A DNA stretch of 64,000 nucleotides from JACDAV01 sp964626755 (GTDB taxonomy: Bacteria; Chloroflexota; Limnocylindria; Limnocylindrales; CSP1-4): assembly GCA_964626755.1 (NCBI GenBank), contig CAZVGO010000051.1:70238-134237 (forward strand). The letters are read 5' to 3'. Below the pieces are notes generated by a model. That model was not told the DNA's origin, did no database searches, and was given only the letters and a program-made list of their open reading frames with translations. The position numbers and the translations under genes were made by a program. This document shows positions 8,181-16,015 of this stretch, one piece after another; within the stretch, counting starts at the first letter, position 1; each line of letters opens with the position of its first letter.

Positions 8181-9167
8181 TCAGCAGCGGTAGGCGGCGA
8201 CCGGATGCCCGACTTCGCAGTACCGAACGTGGAGGTGGTCGTCGTGGCCGGCGAACCGGGTCGACCAGCCCTCGGCGACGAGCTTGGGGTCGTTGAAGTA
8301 GATGAGCTTGACGTGGCCGGGGGCGGCGTTCCGGATCGCCTTGATCAGCGCTCGGGTGGCGGTCCGGTCGTACGACGCCAGGCGCCAGTTCGTCCCCCAG
8401 CGGCACTGGTCCCGACGGTCGCGGACCGGGCGGAGGTCCACCTCGAGGCCCATCTCGTGGGTCCGGTGGCCGGCGATGTTGCCGCCGTGCTCGAGGCCGA
8501 CGTCGCCGACCGGGATCCGCCCCAGGCCGGCCGCGACCGCCGTCCGTCCGGCCGCCTCGAGCTGCCCGATCGCCGCCCCGGTGCCCCAGTTCGCGAGACC
8601 GTTGCCGACGCTGTAGTCGCACAGGCCCCAGCTCGAGAACGCCGGCCGATCGAAATGGGCGATGAGGTAGCGCCAGACGGCGGGATCCGCGAGGCCGTCG
8701 ACCGGTAGCCCCACGTGCCGCTCGAACGCTCGAACGGCGGCCGCGGTGGCCCCGTTCCAGGCGCCGGTCGGGACGAGACCGGCGGCCCGCTTCTCGTTGA
8801 GCTCGCGCTGGAGGGTCAGGACTGGTTCGCGCGCCGCTCCCGGACCGACCGTCGTGACAAGCCGCTCCCACGTCGCCGCGTCGACGATGCCGGTCTGGGG
8901 CAGCCCGCGGGACGCCTGGAAGGCGATCACCGCCGATTGCGTGTCGAGCGTGAAGGTCCCGTCGTAGACGAGGGTCACACCGTGGCCCCTGAGGAGCGAC
9001 TGGATCGCCTTCACGTCGGCGCCGCGGTTGCCGATGCTCTGAACCGGCCACCCGAAGCCGGGCAGGGCCGCAAGTGCGGGGATCGCCAGGACGGCAGCGG
9101 CAAGCAGCGCTGCCGTCAGGGCCGACAGCCTGAGCAGCGTATGCGGCCGGCGGGGGGTCGGTCCCAC
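8181..9167 (-). CDS. Secreted peptidoglycan-binding / M74-like murein endopeptidase
   Basis: About 328 residues from the GTG at 9167, chosen because it is followed at once by a basic stretch and a signal peptide (hydrophobic core 'ALTAALLAAAVLAIPALA'). Two peptidoglycan-binding repeats follow ('IQSLLRGHGVTLVYDGTFTL' and 'LQRELNEKRAAGLVPTGAWN'). A C-terminal domain has 'GHRTHEMGLEVDLRP' and 'HDDHLHVRYCE', matching the His/Asp zinc-binding motifs of penicillin-insensitive murein endopeptidases (M74). Known members cut peptide cross-links in peptidoglycan, so this is probably an exported wall-remodelling enzyme. It is divergent from the kelch lipoprotein across only 38 bases. The longer upstream reading frame is not used. 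Confidence 0.82.
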   Translation of the reverse strand: MGPTPRRPHTLLRLSALTAALLAAAVLAIPALAALPGFGWPVQSIGNRGADVKAIQSLLRGHGVTLVYDGTFTLDTQSAVIAFQASRGLPQTGIVDAATWERLVTTVGPGAAREPVLTLQRELNEKRAAGLVPTGAWNGATAAAVRAFERHVGLPVDGLADPAVWRYLIAHFDRPAFSSWGLCDYSVGNGLANWGTGAAIGQLEAAGRTAVAAGLGRIPVGDVGLEHGGNIAGHRTHEMGLEVDLRPVRDRRDQCRWGTNWRLASYDRTATRALIKAIRNAAPGHVKLIYFNDPKLVAEGWSTRFAGHDDHLHVRYCEVGHPVAAYRC

Positions 9168-9205
9168 GATCCGATGGTAGCAGCGCCATCGGGCATGATG
9201 CGGGA

Positions 9206-10180
9206 GTGACGCTCTCGCGCCGTGGCTCGCTCCTCGGCCTCCTGGCGGGCCTCGCCCTGCTGACGGCCGCGTGCGGTGCTCAGGGCTCACCGCCACCGAG
9301 CGTCGTCGCGATCTCGCCCGCGGAGGGCTGGACGCGTCGGGCGCCCGCGCCTCTGGCCCTGACCGAGGTCGCCGCTGCCGAGCACGAAGGCCGGATCTGG
9401 GTCGCGGGCGGCCTCGACGCCGCCGGGCGGGCCACCGACCGCGTGAGCATCTTCGACCCGTCGACCGACACCTGGGTCGTCGGGCCCACGCTGCCCGAAC
9501 CGATCCAGCACTCGGCACTCGCCTCCGACGGCGACGCGTTGTGGCTGATCGGCGGGTACGTCGGAAACGGCTTCGAAAGGCCGAGCGAGAAGGTCTGGCA
9601 GCTCCAGACCAACGCCTGGGTCGAGCACTTCCCGCTGCCCGAGCCGCGCGCGGCGGGTGCCGCGGCGTGGGACGGTGCCGGCCGGATCGTCTACGCCGGC
9701 GGCGTCGGTCCCGACGGCGTGTCGCCGGTCGTGTTCGGACAGGGCGACCACGGCTGGGAGGAGCTGGCGCGGCTTTTCGCGCCCCGCGAGCACCTCGCCG
9801 CGACGTCAGACGGGGCCGGCACGGTGTTCATCGTCGGCGGCCGCCGTGGCGGGCTGGCCGGCAACGTCGCCACGGTGGAGCTCGTCGCCGGGCGTGAGGT
9901 CCGCCGCGGGCCGGACCTGCCGACCGCGCGGGGCGGGGTCGCCGCGTTCTTCTGGCCGTCGCTCGGGGCGTGCCTGGTCGGCGGTGAGTCCACCGGCGGC
10001 ACGAACCCGCAGGTCGAGTGTGTCACGGCCGACGGTCGCCGGGCCAGCCTGCCCGATCTCCGCGCCCCGCGCCACGGCCTGGGTGCCGCGGTCGTTGACG
10101 GAACGCTCTACGTCGTGCTCGGGGGACCCGAGCCCGGACTCTTCGTCAGCGATACGGTCGAGGCGCTCGAGCTGCCTTAG
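9206..10180 (+). CDS. Kelch-repeat lipoprotein
   Basis: 324 residues. The N terminus has a basic segment, a hydrophobic core and a lipobox 'LLTAACG' with the modified cysteine near residue 23, so the protein is a membrane-anchored surface lipoprotein. The rest contains about five kelch-type repeats ('GRIWVAGGLDAAGRATDRV', 'ALWLIGGYV', 'GTVFIVGGRRGG', 'GTLYVVLGG'), which fold into a beta-propeller. Kelch propellers are usually binding platforms, and some are carbohydrate-related. The stop codon is 2 bases before the methyltransferase start, so it is the first gene of the 9206-13891 operon. Its link to that pathway is unknown. Confidence 0.83.
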   Translation: MTLSRRGSLLGLLAGLALLTAACGAQGSPPPSVVAISPAEGWTRRAPAPLALTEVAAAEHEGRIWVAGGLDAAGRATDRVSIFDPSTDTWVVGPTLPEPIQHSALASDGDALWLIGGYVGNGFERPSEKVWQLQTNAWVEHFPLPEPRAAGAAAWDGAGRIVYAGGVGPDGVSPVVFGQGDHGWEELARLFAPREHLAATSDGAGTVFIVGGRRGGLAGNVATVELVAGREVRRGPDLPTARGGVAAFFWPSLGACLVGGESTGGTNPQVECVTADGRRASLPDLRAPRHGLGAAVVDGTLYVVLGGPEPGLFVSDTVEALELP

Positions 10181-10182
10181 GT

Positions 10183-10899
10183 ATGGACCGCCTCGCCGGC
10201 GCATCCGAGCTGCTCGACGGCCCGCTCGACGATCCGGCGACGCTGGCCGGGAACCTGCGCGACCTGGGCAGGGCGAATGCGCTGCTCGGTGGCGTCCGAC
10301 TGTCGCGCGACGCGATCGACGCCCTCGTCGGCCCGGACGCCGGACGCGGCGCGGCCGTCGAGCTGCTTGACGTCGGGACTGGTGGCGCGGACATCCCCGC
10401 GGCGCTGCTCGCGGACTGGCGCCGGCGTGGACGAAGCCTCGCGGTCACCGCGGTCGACGAACGGCCGGAGGTCCTCGCCGCGGCGCGCCTCGCACGACCG
10501 GGGCTCGACCGGATCGAGGGTCTCAGACTCGAGGTCGCCGACGGGCGCGCCCTGCCATACGAGGACCGCTCGTTCGACGTCGCGCACACATCTCTCGTCG
10601 TCCACCACCTCGAGCCGGCCGACGCCGTCCGGCTCTTCGGCGAAATGATCCGCGTCAGCCGGCGCGGAATCGTCGTCAACGATCTCGCCCGGGGCAGGAT
10701 GGCGTTGCTGGGAGCGTGGCTCCTGGCGCGACTCGCGACCCGAAACCCCTACTCGCGGCACGACGCGCCCCTCTCGGTCCGCCGCGCCTACACGATCGTC
10801 GAGATGCGCGCGCTCCTGGCGGTCGCCGGCCTGCGGCCGATCGCCTCTCGCCGCCACTTCCTCCGTCACCGCCACGCGATAGCGGCGGTGCGCGCGTGA
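10183..10899 (+). CDS. Class I SAM-dependent methyltransferase
   Basis: 238 residues. The SAM-binding fold shows motif I 'LLDVGTGGADIPAALL' (about 65-80), an acidic end of strand 2 'AVDERPEVLAAARLARP', and 'LPYEDRSFDVAHTSLVVHHL', the post-II segment of UbiE/menaquinone-type methyltransferases. The acceptor is unknown. Start ATG lies 2 bases after the kelch stop; its stop overlaps the next start (GTGA). Small-molecule methyltransferases of this type are often next to polyketide synthases and FAD oxidoreductases, as here, so methylation of a pathway product is a sensible inference. Confidence 0.85.
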   Translation: MDRLAGASELLDGPLDDPATLAGNLRDLGRANALLGGVRLSRDAIDALVGPDAGRGAAVELLDVGTGGADIPAALLADWRRRGRSLAVTAVDERPEVLAAARLARPGLDRIEGLRLEVADGRALPYEDRSFDVAHTSLVVHHLEPADAVRLFGEMIRVSRRGIVVNDLARGRMALLGAWLLARLATRNPYSRHDAPLSVRRAYTIVEMRALLAVAGLRPIASRRHFLRHRHAIAAVRA

Positions 10900-12101
10900 C
10901 CGGCGACGTGACGACAGACGTCGCGATCGTCGGGGGCGGCCCGGCCGGCGCGGCGCTGGCGGCGCTGCTCGCCTCGCGCGGACGGCGTGTCGTGGTCTTC
11001 GAGCGCGCGCCGGCGTACCGTTGGCACGCGTGCGGGGTATTCAGCTCGCCGGCGTCGATGGACGCGCTCCGGCGAATCGGCCTCGACGACGCGACGCTTC
11101 GGCGCGTGTCACGGCCCCTGCCGGCGCTGCAGGTCGAGACGGCGGCAGGAACGCACTTCCTCCTCGCGTATGGCGACGACGGCTCGCTTCACGCGCCGCC
11201 GGTGGGATTCGATCGCTCGTCGCTCGACCCCGCCCTGCTCGCGCTCGCCCGCGAGGCGGGCGCAGAGGTCCGGCTTGGGGCTGCCGTCACCGCGATCGAC
11301 GGCACTCGCCTGACGGTGCGCGAGGGTGACGACGCGACGATCACCGCGGCCCGGGTTGTCGTCGGCGCCGACGGAATCCGCTCGACGGTCGCGCGTGCCG
11401 CCGGCGTCGTCCGGCACGCCCGGCTCGCGCCCCGCACCGGGCTGACGTTCCACGTCGAGGATCCCGCTCCGGGGACCTCCCGTCAGGGGCGGATGATCCT
11501 CTTCCGTGACGGCTACGTCGGGCTGGCTCCCGTGCCCGGCGGCCGGGTCAATGTCGGCATCGTCATCGGCCGGTCGTGGGCGGACGAACTGAGAGCAATC
11601 GGCGCCGAAGGCGTCGCTGCACGCGTCCTCGCGGCCGTCCCGGCCGACCCGAACGACCCCGTCGACTGGCAGGCGACGGTGCGGTGCGACCCGATCGAGG
11701 GCGCGGCGCCGCTCGGACACCGCGTCGCCCGGCGCCACGGACCTGACTGGCTGCTCGTCGGTGACGCGGCCGGATTCCTCGATCCGTTCACCGGCGAGGG
11801 CCTCCATCGAGCGCTCGTATCGGCCGAGCTCGCGGCGGCGGCCATCGACCGCCACCTCGACGGCGAGCCGCGCGGCCTGCCCGGCTACGAGGCGGCGATG
11901 CGGGCGCGCTTCCGCTCAAAGGACGCGCTGAGCCTGCTTGTCCAGGCGTTCCTTGAGCGGCCCGCGCTGTTCGACTACGCCGCCCGCCGCCTCGCGGCCC
12001 GACCGGCCGTCCGTGAGACGATGGGCCGCGTGATGGGCGACCTCGTCCCCGCGTCGCGCGGCCTCGACCCGCGCTTCCTCGCCGCCCTGCTGGCCCCGTA
12101 A
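10896..12101 (+). CDS. FAD-dependent oxidoreductase (geranylgeranyl reductase / PHBH-like)
   Basis: 401 residues from the GTG at 10896, which overlaps the methyltransferase stop; a longer open frame upstream lies inside the previous gene. The dinucleotide fold is at the extreme N terminus ('VAIVGGGPAGAALAALLASR'), the conserved 'RVVVGADGIRSTVARAAGV' is in the middle, and the FAD-ribityl motif 'LVGDAAGFLDPFTGEG' lies near 285. This is the layout of the geranylgeranyl reductase/p-hydroxybenzoate hydroxylase superfamily, which reduces isoprenoid or aromatic substrates or hydroxylates aromatics. With the flanking methyltransferase, cyclase-like protein and ketosynthase, it probably tailors the same product. 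Confidence 0.86.
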   Translation: MTGDVTTDVAIVGGGPAGAALAALLASRGRRVVVFERAPAYRWHACGVFSSPASMDALRRIGLDDATLRRVSRPLPALQVETAAGTHFLLAYGDDGSLHAPPVGFDRSSLDPALLALAREAGAEVRLGAAVTAIDGTRLTVREGDDATITAARVVVGADGIRSTVARAAGVVRHARLAPRTGLTFHVEDPAPGTSRQGRMILFRDGYVGLAPVPGGRVNVGIVIGRSWADELRAIGAEGVAARVLAAVPADPNDPVDWQATVRCDPIEGAAPLGHRVARRHGPDWLLVGDAAGFLDPFTGEGLHRALVSAELAAAAIDRHLDGEPRGLPGYEAAMRARFRSKDALSLLVQAFLERPALFDYAARRLAARPAVRETMGRVMGDLVPASRGLDPRFLAALLAP

Positions 12102-12113
12102 CACGGGACGACC

Positions 12114-12611
12114 ATGCGGAGCACGATCTCGGTCGACATCGCCGCCCCGCCGGGGCTCGTGTTCCGGCTCGCCCGCGACGTTGAGCGCTGGCCGCGGCTC
12201 CTCCCCCACTACGTCCGGGTGAGGGTCATCGAGCGGCCACCCGACGGGTCCCTCGTCGCCGAGTTCGTCGCCCGCCGGCCGCTCGTCCCGGTGCTCGGCC
12301 TGGGGCTCCCGGTCGCCTGGCGATCGCGGACGTGGAACGAGCCGGAGACGCATCGGCTCCGGTTCGTCCATCGCGGCGGCGCGACCGACGGGATGGACGT
12401 TACGTGGCGGATCGAGCCTGCCGGGGCGGGTTGCCGGGTCTCGATCGACCACGACTTCCGACCGCGCCTGCCGGGCCTTGCCGGTCTCGTCGACCGGTTG
12501 TTCACCCGGCCGATCGCAGGACGGACGCTGGCCACGTTCCGCGATCTCGCGGAGGCAGTCTACGAGGCGGAAGAGTCCGCGCCGGGCGCGGTGGCGAATC
12601 AGCGCACATGA
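12114..12611 (+). CDS. SRPBCC (polyketide cyclase/dehydrase-like) protein
   Basis: 165 residues with the START/Bet v 1 pattern: 'STISVDIAAPPGLVFRLARD' opens the fold, followed by 'VERWPRLLPHYVRVRVIE', a central strand block and a C-terminal long helix ('RPIAGRTLATFRDLAEAVYE'). Members of this superfamily bind hydrophobic ligands in a cavity, and some are aromatase/cyclases for polyketides. Its stop overlaps the start of the ketosynthase (ATGA), so translation is probably coupled. A role in folding or cyclising the ketosynthase product is inference from this pairing only. Confidence 0.8.
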   Translation: MRSTISVDIAAPPGLVFRLARDVERWPRLLPHYVRVRVIERPPDGSLVAEFVARRPLVPVLGLGLPVAWRSRTWNEPETHRLRFVHRGGATDGMDVTWRIEPAGAGCRVSIDHDFRPRLPGLAGLVDRLFTRPIAGRTLATFRDLAEAVYEAEESAPGAVANQRT

Positions 12612-13891
12612 CCGACCGCCGCCGCGTCTGGATCACGGGGATCGGGGTCGTCACGCCGATCGGGATCGGGCGCGCGGCGTTCGCGGCGGGCCTCCGCGCC
12701 GCCCGCTCGCCGGTCAAGCGGATCGACCGGTTCGATCCCTCGCCGTTCCGCTCACGAGTCGCGGCCCAGGTCGACGACTTCGACGCGGCCGACCACATGA
12801 CGCCGAAGACCGCACGCCAGCTCGATCGCTTCAGCCAGTTCGGCCTCGTCAGCGGGCGGCTCGCCCTCGAGGATGCGCGCCTCGCGCCCGGCGAGACCGG
12901 GTCTGCGGCGCGGGAGCGGATCGGCATCTATCTCGGGAGCGCCCTCGGCGGCATCGCCTACGCGGAGGCACAGCACGAGCGGTACATGGAGCGCGGGATC
13001 CGGTCCGTGGCCCCGAACCTCGCCCTGGCAGTCTTCGGCGGCGCGGCCCCGGCCAACCTCGGGATCGCCCTCGACGTCCGGGGCCCGATTCTGTCGACCG
13101 CGAACTCGTGCGCCTCGGGTGCCGTCGCCCTCGGCGAGGCTCTCGACGCGATCCGGGCCGGCCAGATCGACGCAGCCCTGGCGGGCGGCGCGGAGGTTCC
13201 GTTGAGCCCGCTCGCGTTCGGGGCGTTCGACATCATCCGGGCGCTGTCCACCGGCTCGAACGACGATCCCGGGCACGCTGCGCGCCCGTTCGACGCGAAG
13301 CGAGACGGGTTCGTCATGGGCGAAGGCGCCGCGCTGCTCGTCCTCGAGGCAGAGGACGTGGCTCGCGGCCGCGGCGCCGAGCCGTACGCGGAGCTGATGG
13401 GCTACGGCGCGACGTCCGACGCCTTTCACATGATCCAGCCTCGGGCCGATGGGCTGGAGGCTGCCCGCGCGGCCACCATCGCGCTCGACGACGCCGGCGT
13501 CGACCCCGGCGAGATCGACTACGTCAACGCCCACGCGTCGTCGACGCCGATCGGTGACGTGGCGGAGGCGCGGGCGATCGCCCGGGCGCTCGGCGAGCGG
13601 GCGGCGACCGTGCCGGTCAGCGGGACGAAGGCGCTCTACGGCCACCCACTCGGCGCTTCGGGAGCGATCGAGGCGGCGATCGGCGCGATGGCGATCCGCG
13701 ACGGCTGGGCTCCCGCCAGCGTCAACCTCGAGCGCCCGGACGACGAGTCGGACGCTCTCCTGCCCGGCCTCCTCCGCGTAGGGCGCCCGGGAACCTACCG
13801 GCGCGTCCTGTCAACGTCGTTCGGTTTTGGTGGGCTGAATGCCGCGCTCGTCCTCGGCTCGGTCGACGGCGCGGGACGCCCGGCGGCCTAG
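12608..13891 (+). CDS. Beta-ketoacyl synthase (FabF-like, stand-alone)
   Basis: 427 residues, normal length for KAS II. It performs decarboxylative Claisen condensation on acyl thioesters. The catalytic Cys168 is in 'TANSCASGAVALGEAL', His309 in 'VNAHASSTPIGD' and His346 in 'KALYGHPLGASGAIEA', so the Cys-His-His triad is complete. The usual 'HGTST' is replaced by 'HASST', and the lysine-threonine region is diverged, so it is not the housekeeping FabF. No acyl carrier protein, ketoreductase or second ketosynthase is near. It ends the 9206-13891 operon and shares a CTAG stop with the convergent HTH gene. Polyketide, polyene or specialised lipid synthesis is the likely role. Confidence 0.9.
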   Translation: MTDRRRVWITGIGVVTPIGIGRAAFAAGLRAARSPVKRIDRFDPSPFRSRVAAQVDDFDAADHMTPKTARQLDRFSQFGLVSGRLALEDARLAPGETGSAARERIGIYLGSALGGIAYAEAQHERYMERGIRSVAPNLALAVFGGAAPANLGIALDVRGPILSTANSCASGAVALGEALDAIRAGQIDAALAGGAEVPLSPLAFGAFDIIRALSTGSNDDPGHAARPFDAKRDGFVMGEGAALLVLEAEDVARGRGAEPYAELMGYGATSDAFHMIQPRADGLEAARAATIALDDAGVDPGEIDYVNAHASSTPIGDVAEARAIARALGERAATVPVSGTKALYGHPLGASGAIEAAIGAMAIRDGWAPASVNLERPDDESDALLPGLLRVGRPGTYRRVLSTSFGFGGLNAALVLGSVDGAGRPAA

Positions 13892-14439
13892 ACGACCCCG
13901 GCGGGTTCCTCGCCCGACTCCGCGACCGTCGGTCCCCCAGCGGCCGCACTCCGAATCTCCTCGACGTCGGCAACGATCCGGCCGCCGAACGCGGCGAGGA
14001 TCCGGCGCGCCCCGATGGCCGCAGACGCGGCCATCCGGCCCGCGACCAAAGTCAGCGACAGTGCCGGGAGCGCGGGCACGGTCAGGGGCACCGTCCCGAT
14101 CACCTGCGCGGCCTCGCCGAGCCGGTCCCGGAGCGCCTGGGCGGCCAGCCGGGCCGCGGCCTCGTCGTCGAACACGGCGGCGAGCACGCGGTCGGATGTC
14201 GGCGCGGCGACCTGCGTCGCGACCGGGGCCGCGGGCGGCTCTGATGCGCGCCTTCGGCGGGCCCGGCTCGCGATCCCGTCGAGGAGGGCGACGTCGCGCT
14301 CGAGCATCACCCAGCTGCCTCCCACCCGCGCGCACGGCAGCCGCCCGGCCGCACACCACTGGCGGAGCAGCTCCGGATGGCGGCCGGTCCGGACCGCGAC
14401 CTGGCCGAGCGTCAGGTAGCTCGGTTGTGTGCTGGACAT
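13888..14439 (-). CDS. Excisionase/MerR-type HTH protein
   Basis: 183 residues. The first 55 form an excisionase-like winged HTH ('YLTLGQVAVRTGRHPELLRQ', 'GRLPCARVGGSWVMLERDV'). A low-complexity linker follows, then a roughly 90-residue alanine-rich part ('RVLAAVFDDEAAARLAAQAL', 'LTLVAGRMAASAAIGARRI') that I do not recognise; its 'AVFDDEAAARLAAQAL' resembles a small ferredoxin-like ligand-binding strand-helix unit. It is probably a DNA-binding regulator. No integrase or other mobile gene is nearby, so it is not an excisionase in function. Its stop overlaps that of the ketosynthase (shared CTAG), making it a candidate regulator of that operon. Confidence 0.65.
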   Translation of the reverse strand: MSSTQPSYLTLGQVAVRTGRHPELLRQWCAAGRLPCARVGGSWVMLERDVALLDGIASRARRRRASEPPAAPVATQVAAPTSDRVLAAVFDDEAAARLAAQALRDRLGEAAQVIGTVPLTVPALPALSLTLVAGRMAASAAIGARRILAAFGGRIVADVEEIRSAAAGGPTVAESGEEPAGVV

Positions 14440-14456
14440 CCGGGTTTGGTGGGGCG

Positions 14457-15437
14457 TCAGTCGATCGTGAAGTGGTCCGGCGCCTGATACCGGCCGGTCC
14501 GCTCCTTCTCGATCTGCATCAGGATGTCGTTGAGCAGGCTCGACGCGCCGAACCGGAACCAGTCCGGGGTCATCCAGCGCGGCCCGAGCGTCTCGTAGAG
14601 CACGACGAGATAGTGGATCGCTTCCTTCGCGGTGCGGATCCCGCCGGCCGGCTTCATCCCCACCTGGCGGCCGGTCGCGCGCTCGAAGTCGCGAATCGCC
14701 TCAAGCATCACGAGGGTGACAGGCACCGTTGCGGCGGGCGTGACTTTGCCGGTCGAGGTCTTGATGAAGTCGGCCCCGGCCGCCATCGCGAGCACGCTCG
14801 CCCGGCGGACGTTGTCGTATGTCTCGAGCTCGCCGGTCTCGAGGATCACCTTGAGGTGGGCGCCGCCGGCCGCCTCCCTGATGTCGACGATCTCCTCGAA
14901 CACCGTTACGTAGTCGCCGGCGAGGAATGCGCCGCGATCGATGACCATGTCGATCTCATCCGCGCCGGCCGCGAGGGCGGCCTTCGTCTCGGCAACCTTG
15001 ATGTCGCGGAACGTCTGTCCGGACGGGAAGGCCGTGGCGACGCTCGCGACCTTGACGGTCGAGCCGGCGAGCGCCTCCTTCGCCTCGGGGATGAGCGACG
15101 GGTAGATGCAGATCGCTGCGACCGAGGGGATCGTCGGGTCGCCCGGCTGGGGATGGATCCCCTTCTGGCAGAGCGCGCGGACCTTGCCCGGGGTGTCCTT
15201 TCCCTCGAGCGTCGTCAGATCCATCATCCGGATCGCGAGGTCAAGCGCCCAGAGCTTCGACTCGCGCTTGATCGACCGCCGCCGGAGCGACTCGACTCGC
15301 TCCTCGACCCCGACCTGGTCGACCGGGGTCACCCGGCCGAGCACGTTACCGAGCGAGCCCGCACGCCCGTCCCATGCCTGGACGAGCTCATCGGCGCGCT
15401 CCCGCGCCAGCGTGTCGGGCCGGTGGACGGTCGTCAT
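14457..15437 (-). CDS. deoC: Deoxyribose-phosphate aldolase
   Basis: Cleaves 2-deoxyribose 5-phosphate to glyceraldehyde 3-phosphate and acetaldehyde during deoxynucleoside salvage. The Schiff-base lysine is in 'GADFIKTSTGK'. Other conserved segments are 'SVATAFPSGQTFRDIKVAET', 'ADEIDMVIDRGAFLAGD', 'LKVILETGELETYDNVRRAS' and 'GMKPAGGIRTAKEA'. At 326 residues it is of the longer DERA type (bacterial class I enzymes are about 220-260) with an N-terminal extension. The ATG at 15437 is chosen because upstream codons look non-coding and overlap the divergent cupredoxin gene. It follows no other nucleoside-salvage gene here; upp lies 37 kb away. Confidence 0.95.
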   Translation of the reverse strand: MTTVHRPDTLARERADELVQAWDGRAGSLGNVLGRVTPVDQVGVEERVESLRRRSIKRESKLWALDLAIRMMDLTTLEGKDTPGKVRALCQKGIHPQPGDPTIPSVAAICIYPSLIPEAKEALAGSTVKVASVATAFPSGQTFRDIKVAETKAALAAGADEIDMVIDRGAFLAGDYVTVFEEIVDIREAAGGAHLKVILETGELETYDNVRRASVLAMAAGADFIKTSTGKVTPAATVPVTLVMLEAIRDFERATGRQVGMKPAGGIRTAKEAIHYLVVLYETLGPRWMTPDWFRFGASSLLNDILMQIEKERTGRYQAPDHFTID

Positions 15438-15507
15438 GGGAGGGTGAGGATACCTCGATCGGCGGGCCGGACCAGTACGGACGGGGGACGGGCGCGGAGG
15501 GGTGCCG

Positions 15508-16008
15508 ATGGCGTACGGTGCGCCAATGCACCGCTTCACGCTCCGCCTCTCCCTCGCATTCGCCGGCGCGCTCCTCGTCCTGGCCGCCGTGGCAGGCCCG
15601 TCGATCGCGGTCGACAAGCGGGTGACGATGGACGCGTCCGACTACCTGCCGGACCCGGTCCGGATCACCGTCGGCGACCGCGTTACGTGGGTGAACGACG
15701 ACGACCTGCCCCATGATGCGAGCGGCAACGGATGGTCGACGCCGCTGCTCACGAAGGGCGACTCGGCCTCGGTCCGGTTCACTGCCCGCGGTACGTACAG
15801 CTACACGTGCACGATCCACCCGGAGATGTCCGGCCGCGTCATCGTCAGCGCCGCGGGGGGATCGGGCGCGACCACCCCTCCGACCGACCCCGCCGTGCAG
15901 TCGCCGGGCAGCCCGACCGGCACGCCGGCCCCTGTCGCGCTCCTTCTCGTTGCCACCGCCGCATTCGGGTTCGGTCTCGCCCTCCGGCGGGCCGCGCGGC
16001 TGCGCTAG
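15508..16008 (+). CDS. Secreted, C-terminally anchored cupredoxin (plastocyanin-like)
   Basis: 166 residues from the ATG at 15508, chosen for GGAGG at 15496-15500. It has a signal peptide (hydrophobic core 'LSLAFAGALLVLAAVAG'), then a roughly 90-residue cupredoxin domain. Type-1 copper ligands are visible: His in 'DDDLPHDASG', and Cys, His and Met in 'YTCTIHPEMSG'. A Pro/Thr/Gly-rich linker leads to a C-terminal hydrophobic helix with a basic tail ('APVALLLVATAAFGFGLAL', then RRAARLR), so the copper domain is tethered outside the membrane. It is probably a mobile electron carrier or copper-binding protein. It is divergent from deoC and convergent with the S9 peptidase. Confidence 0.85.
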   Translation: MAYGAPMHRFTLRLSLAFAGALLVLAAVAGPSIAVDKRVTMDASDYLPDPVRITVGDRVTWVNDDDLPHDASGNGWSTPLLTKGDSASVRFTARGTYSYTCTIHPEMSGRVIVSAAGGSGATTPPTDPAVQSPGSPTGTPAPVALLLVATAAFGFGLALRRAARLR

Positions 16009-16015
16009 CCCGGGG

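Noticed and set aside
6461..8296. A 611-codon plus-strand open frame opposite the aldehyde dehydrogenases
   Set aside because: Its translation is Arg/Asp/Val/Glu-rich without motifs, while both dehydrogenases on the other strand have clear domains.
9168..9518. A longer N terminus for the murein endopeptidase
   Set aside because: The upstream residues are arginine-rich and overlap the divergent kelch lipoprotein gene; the GTG at 9167 puts a signal peptide at the N terminus.
12332..12607. Upstream extension of the ketosynthase frame
   Set aside because: It lies inside the SRPBCC gene; the ATG at 12608 overlaps the SRPBCC stop and matches the normal KAS N terminus.
13888..14439. Mobile-element excisionase
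   Set aside because: The HTH is excisionase-like, but there is no integrase, attachment repeat or tRNA gene, and the protein has a long extra domain.
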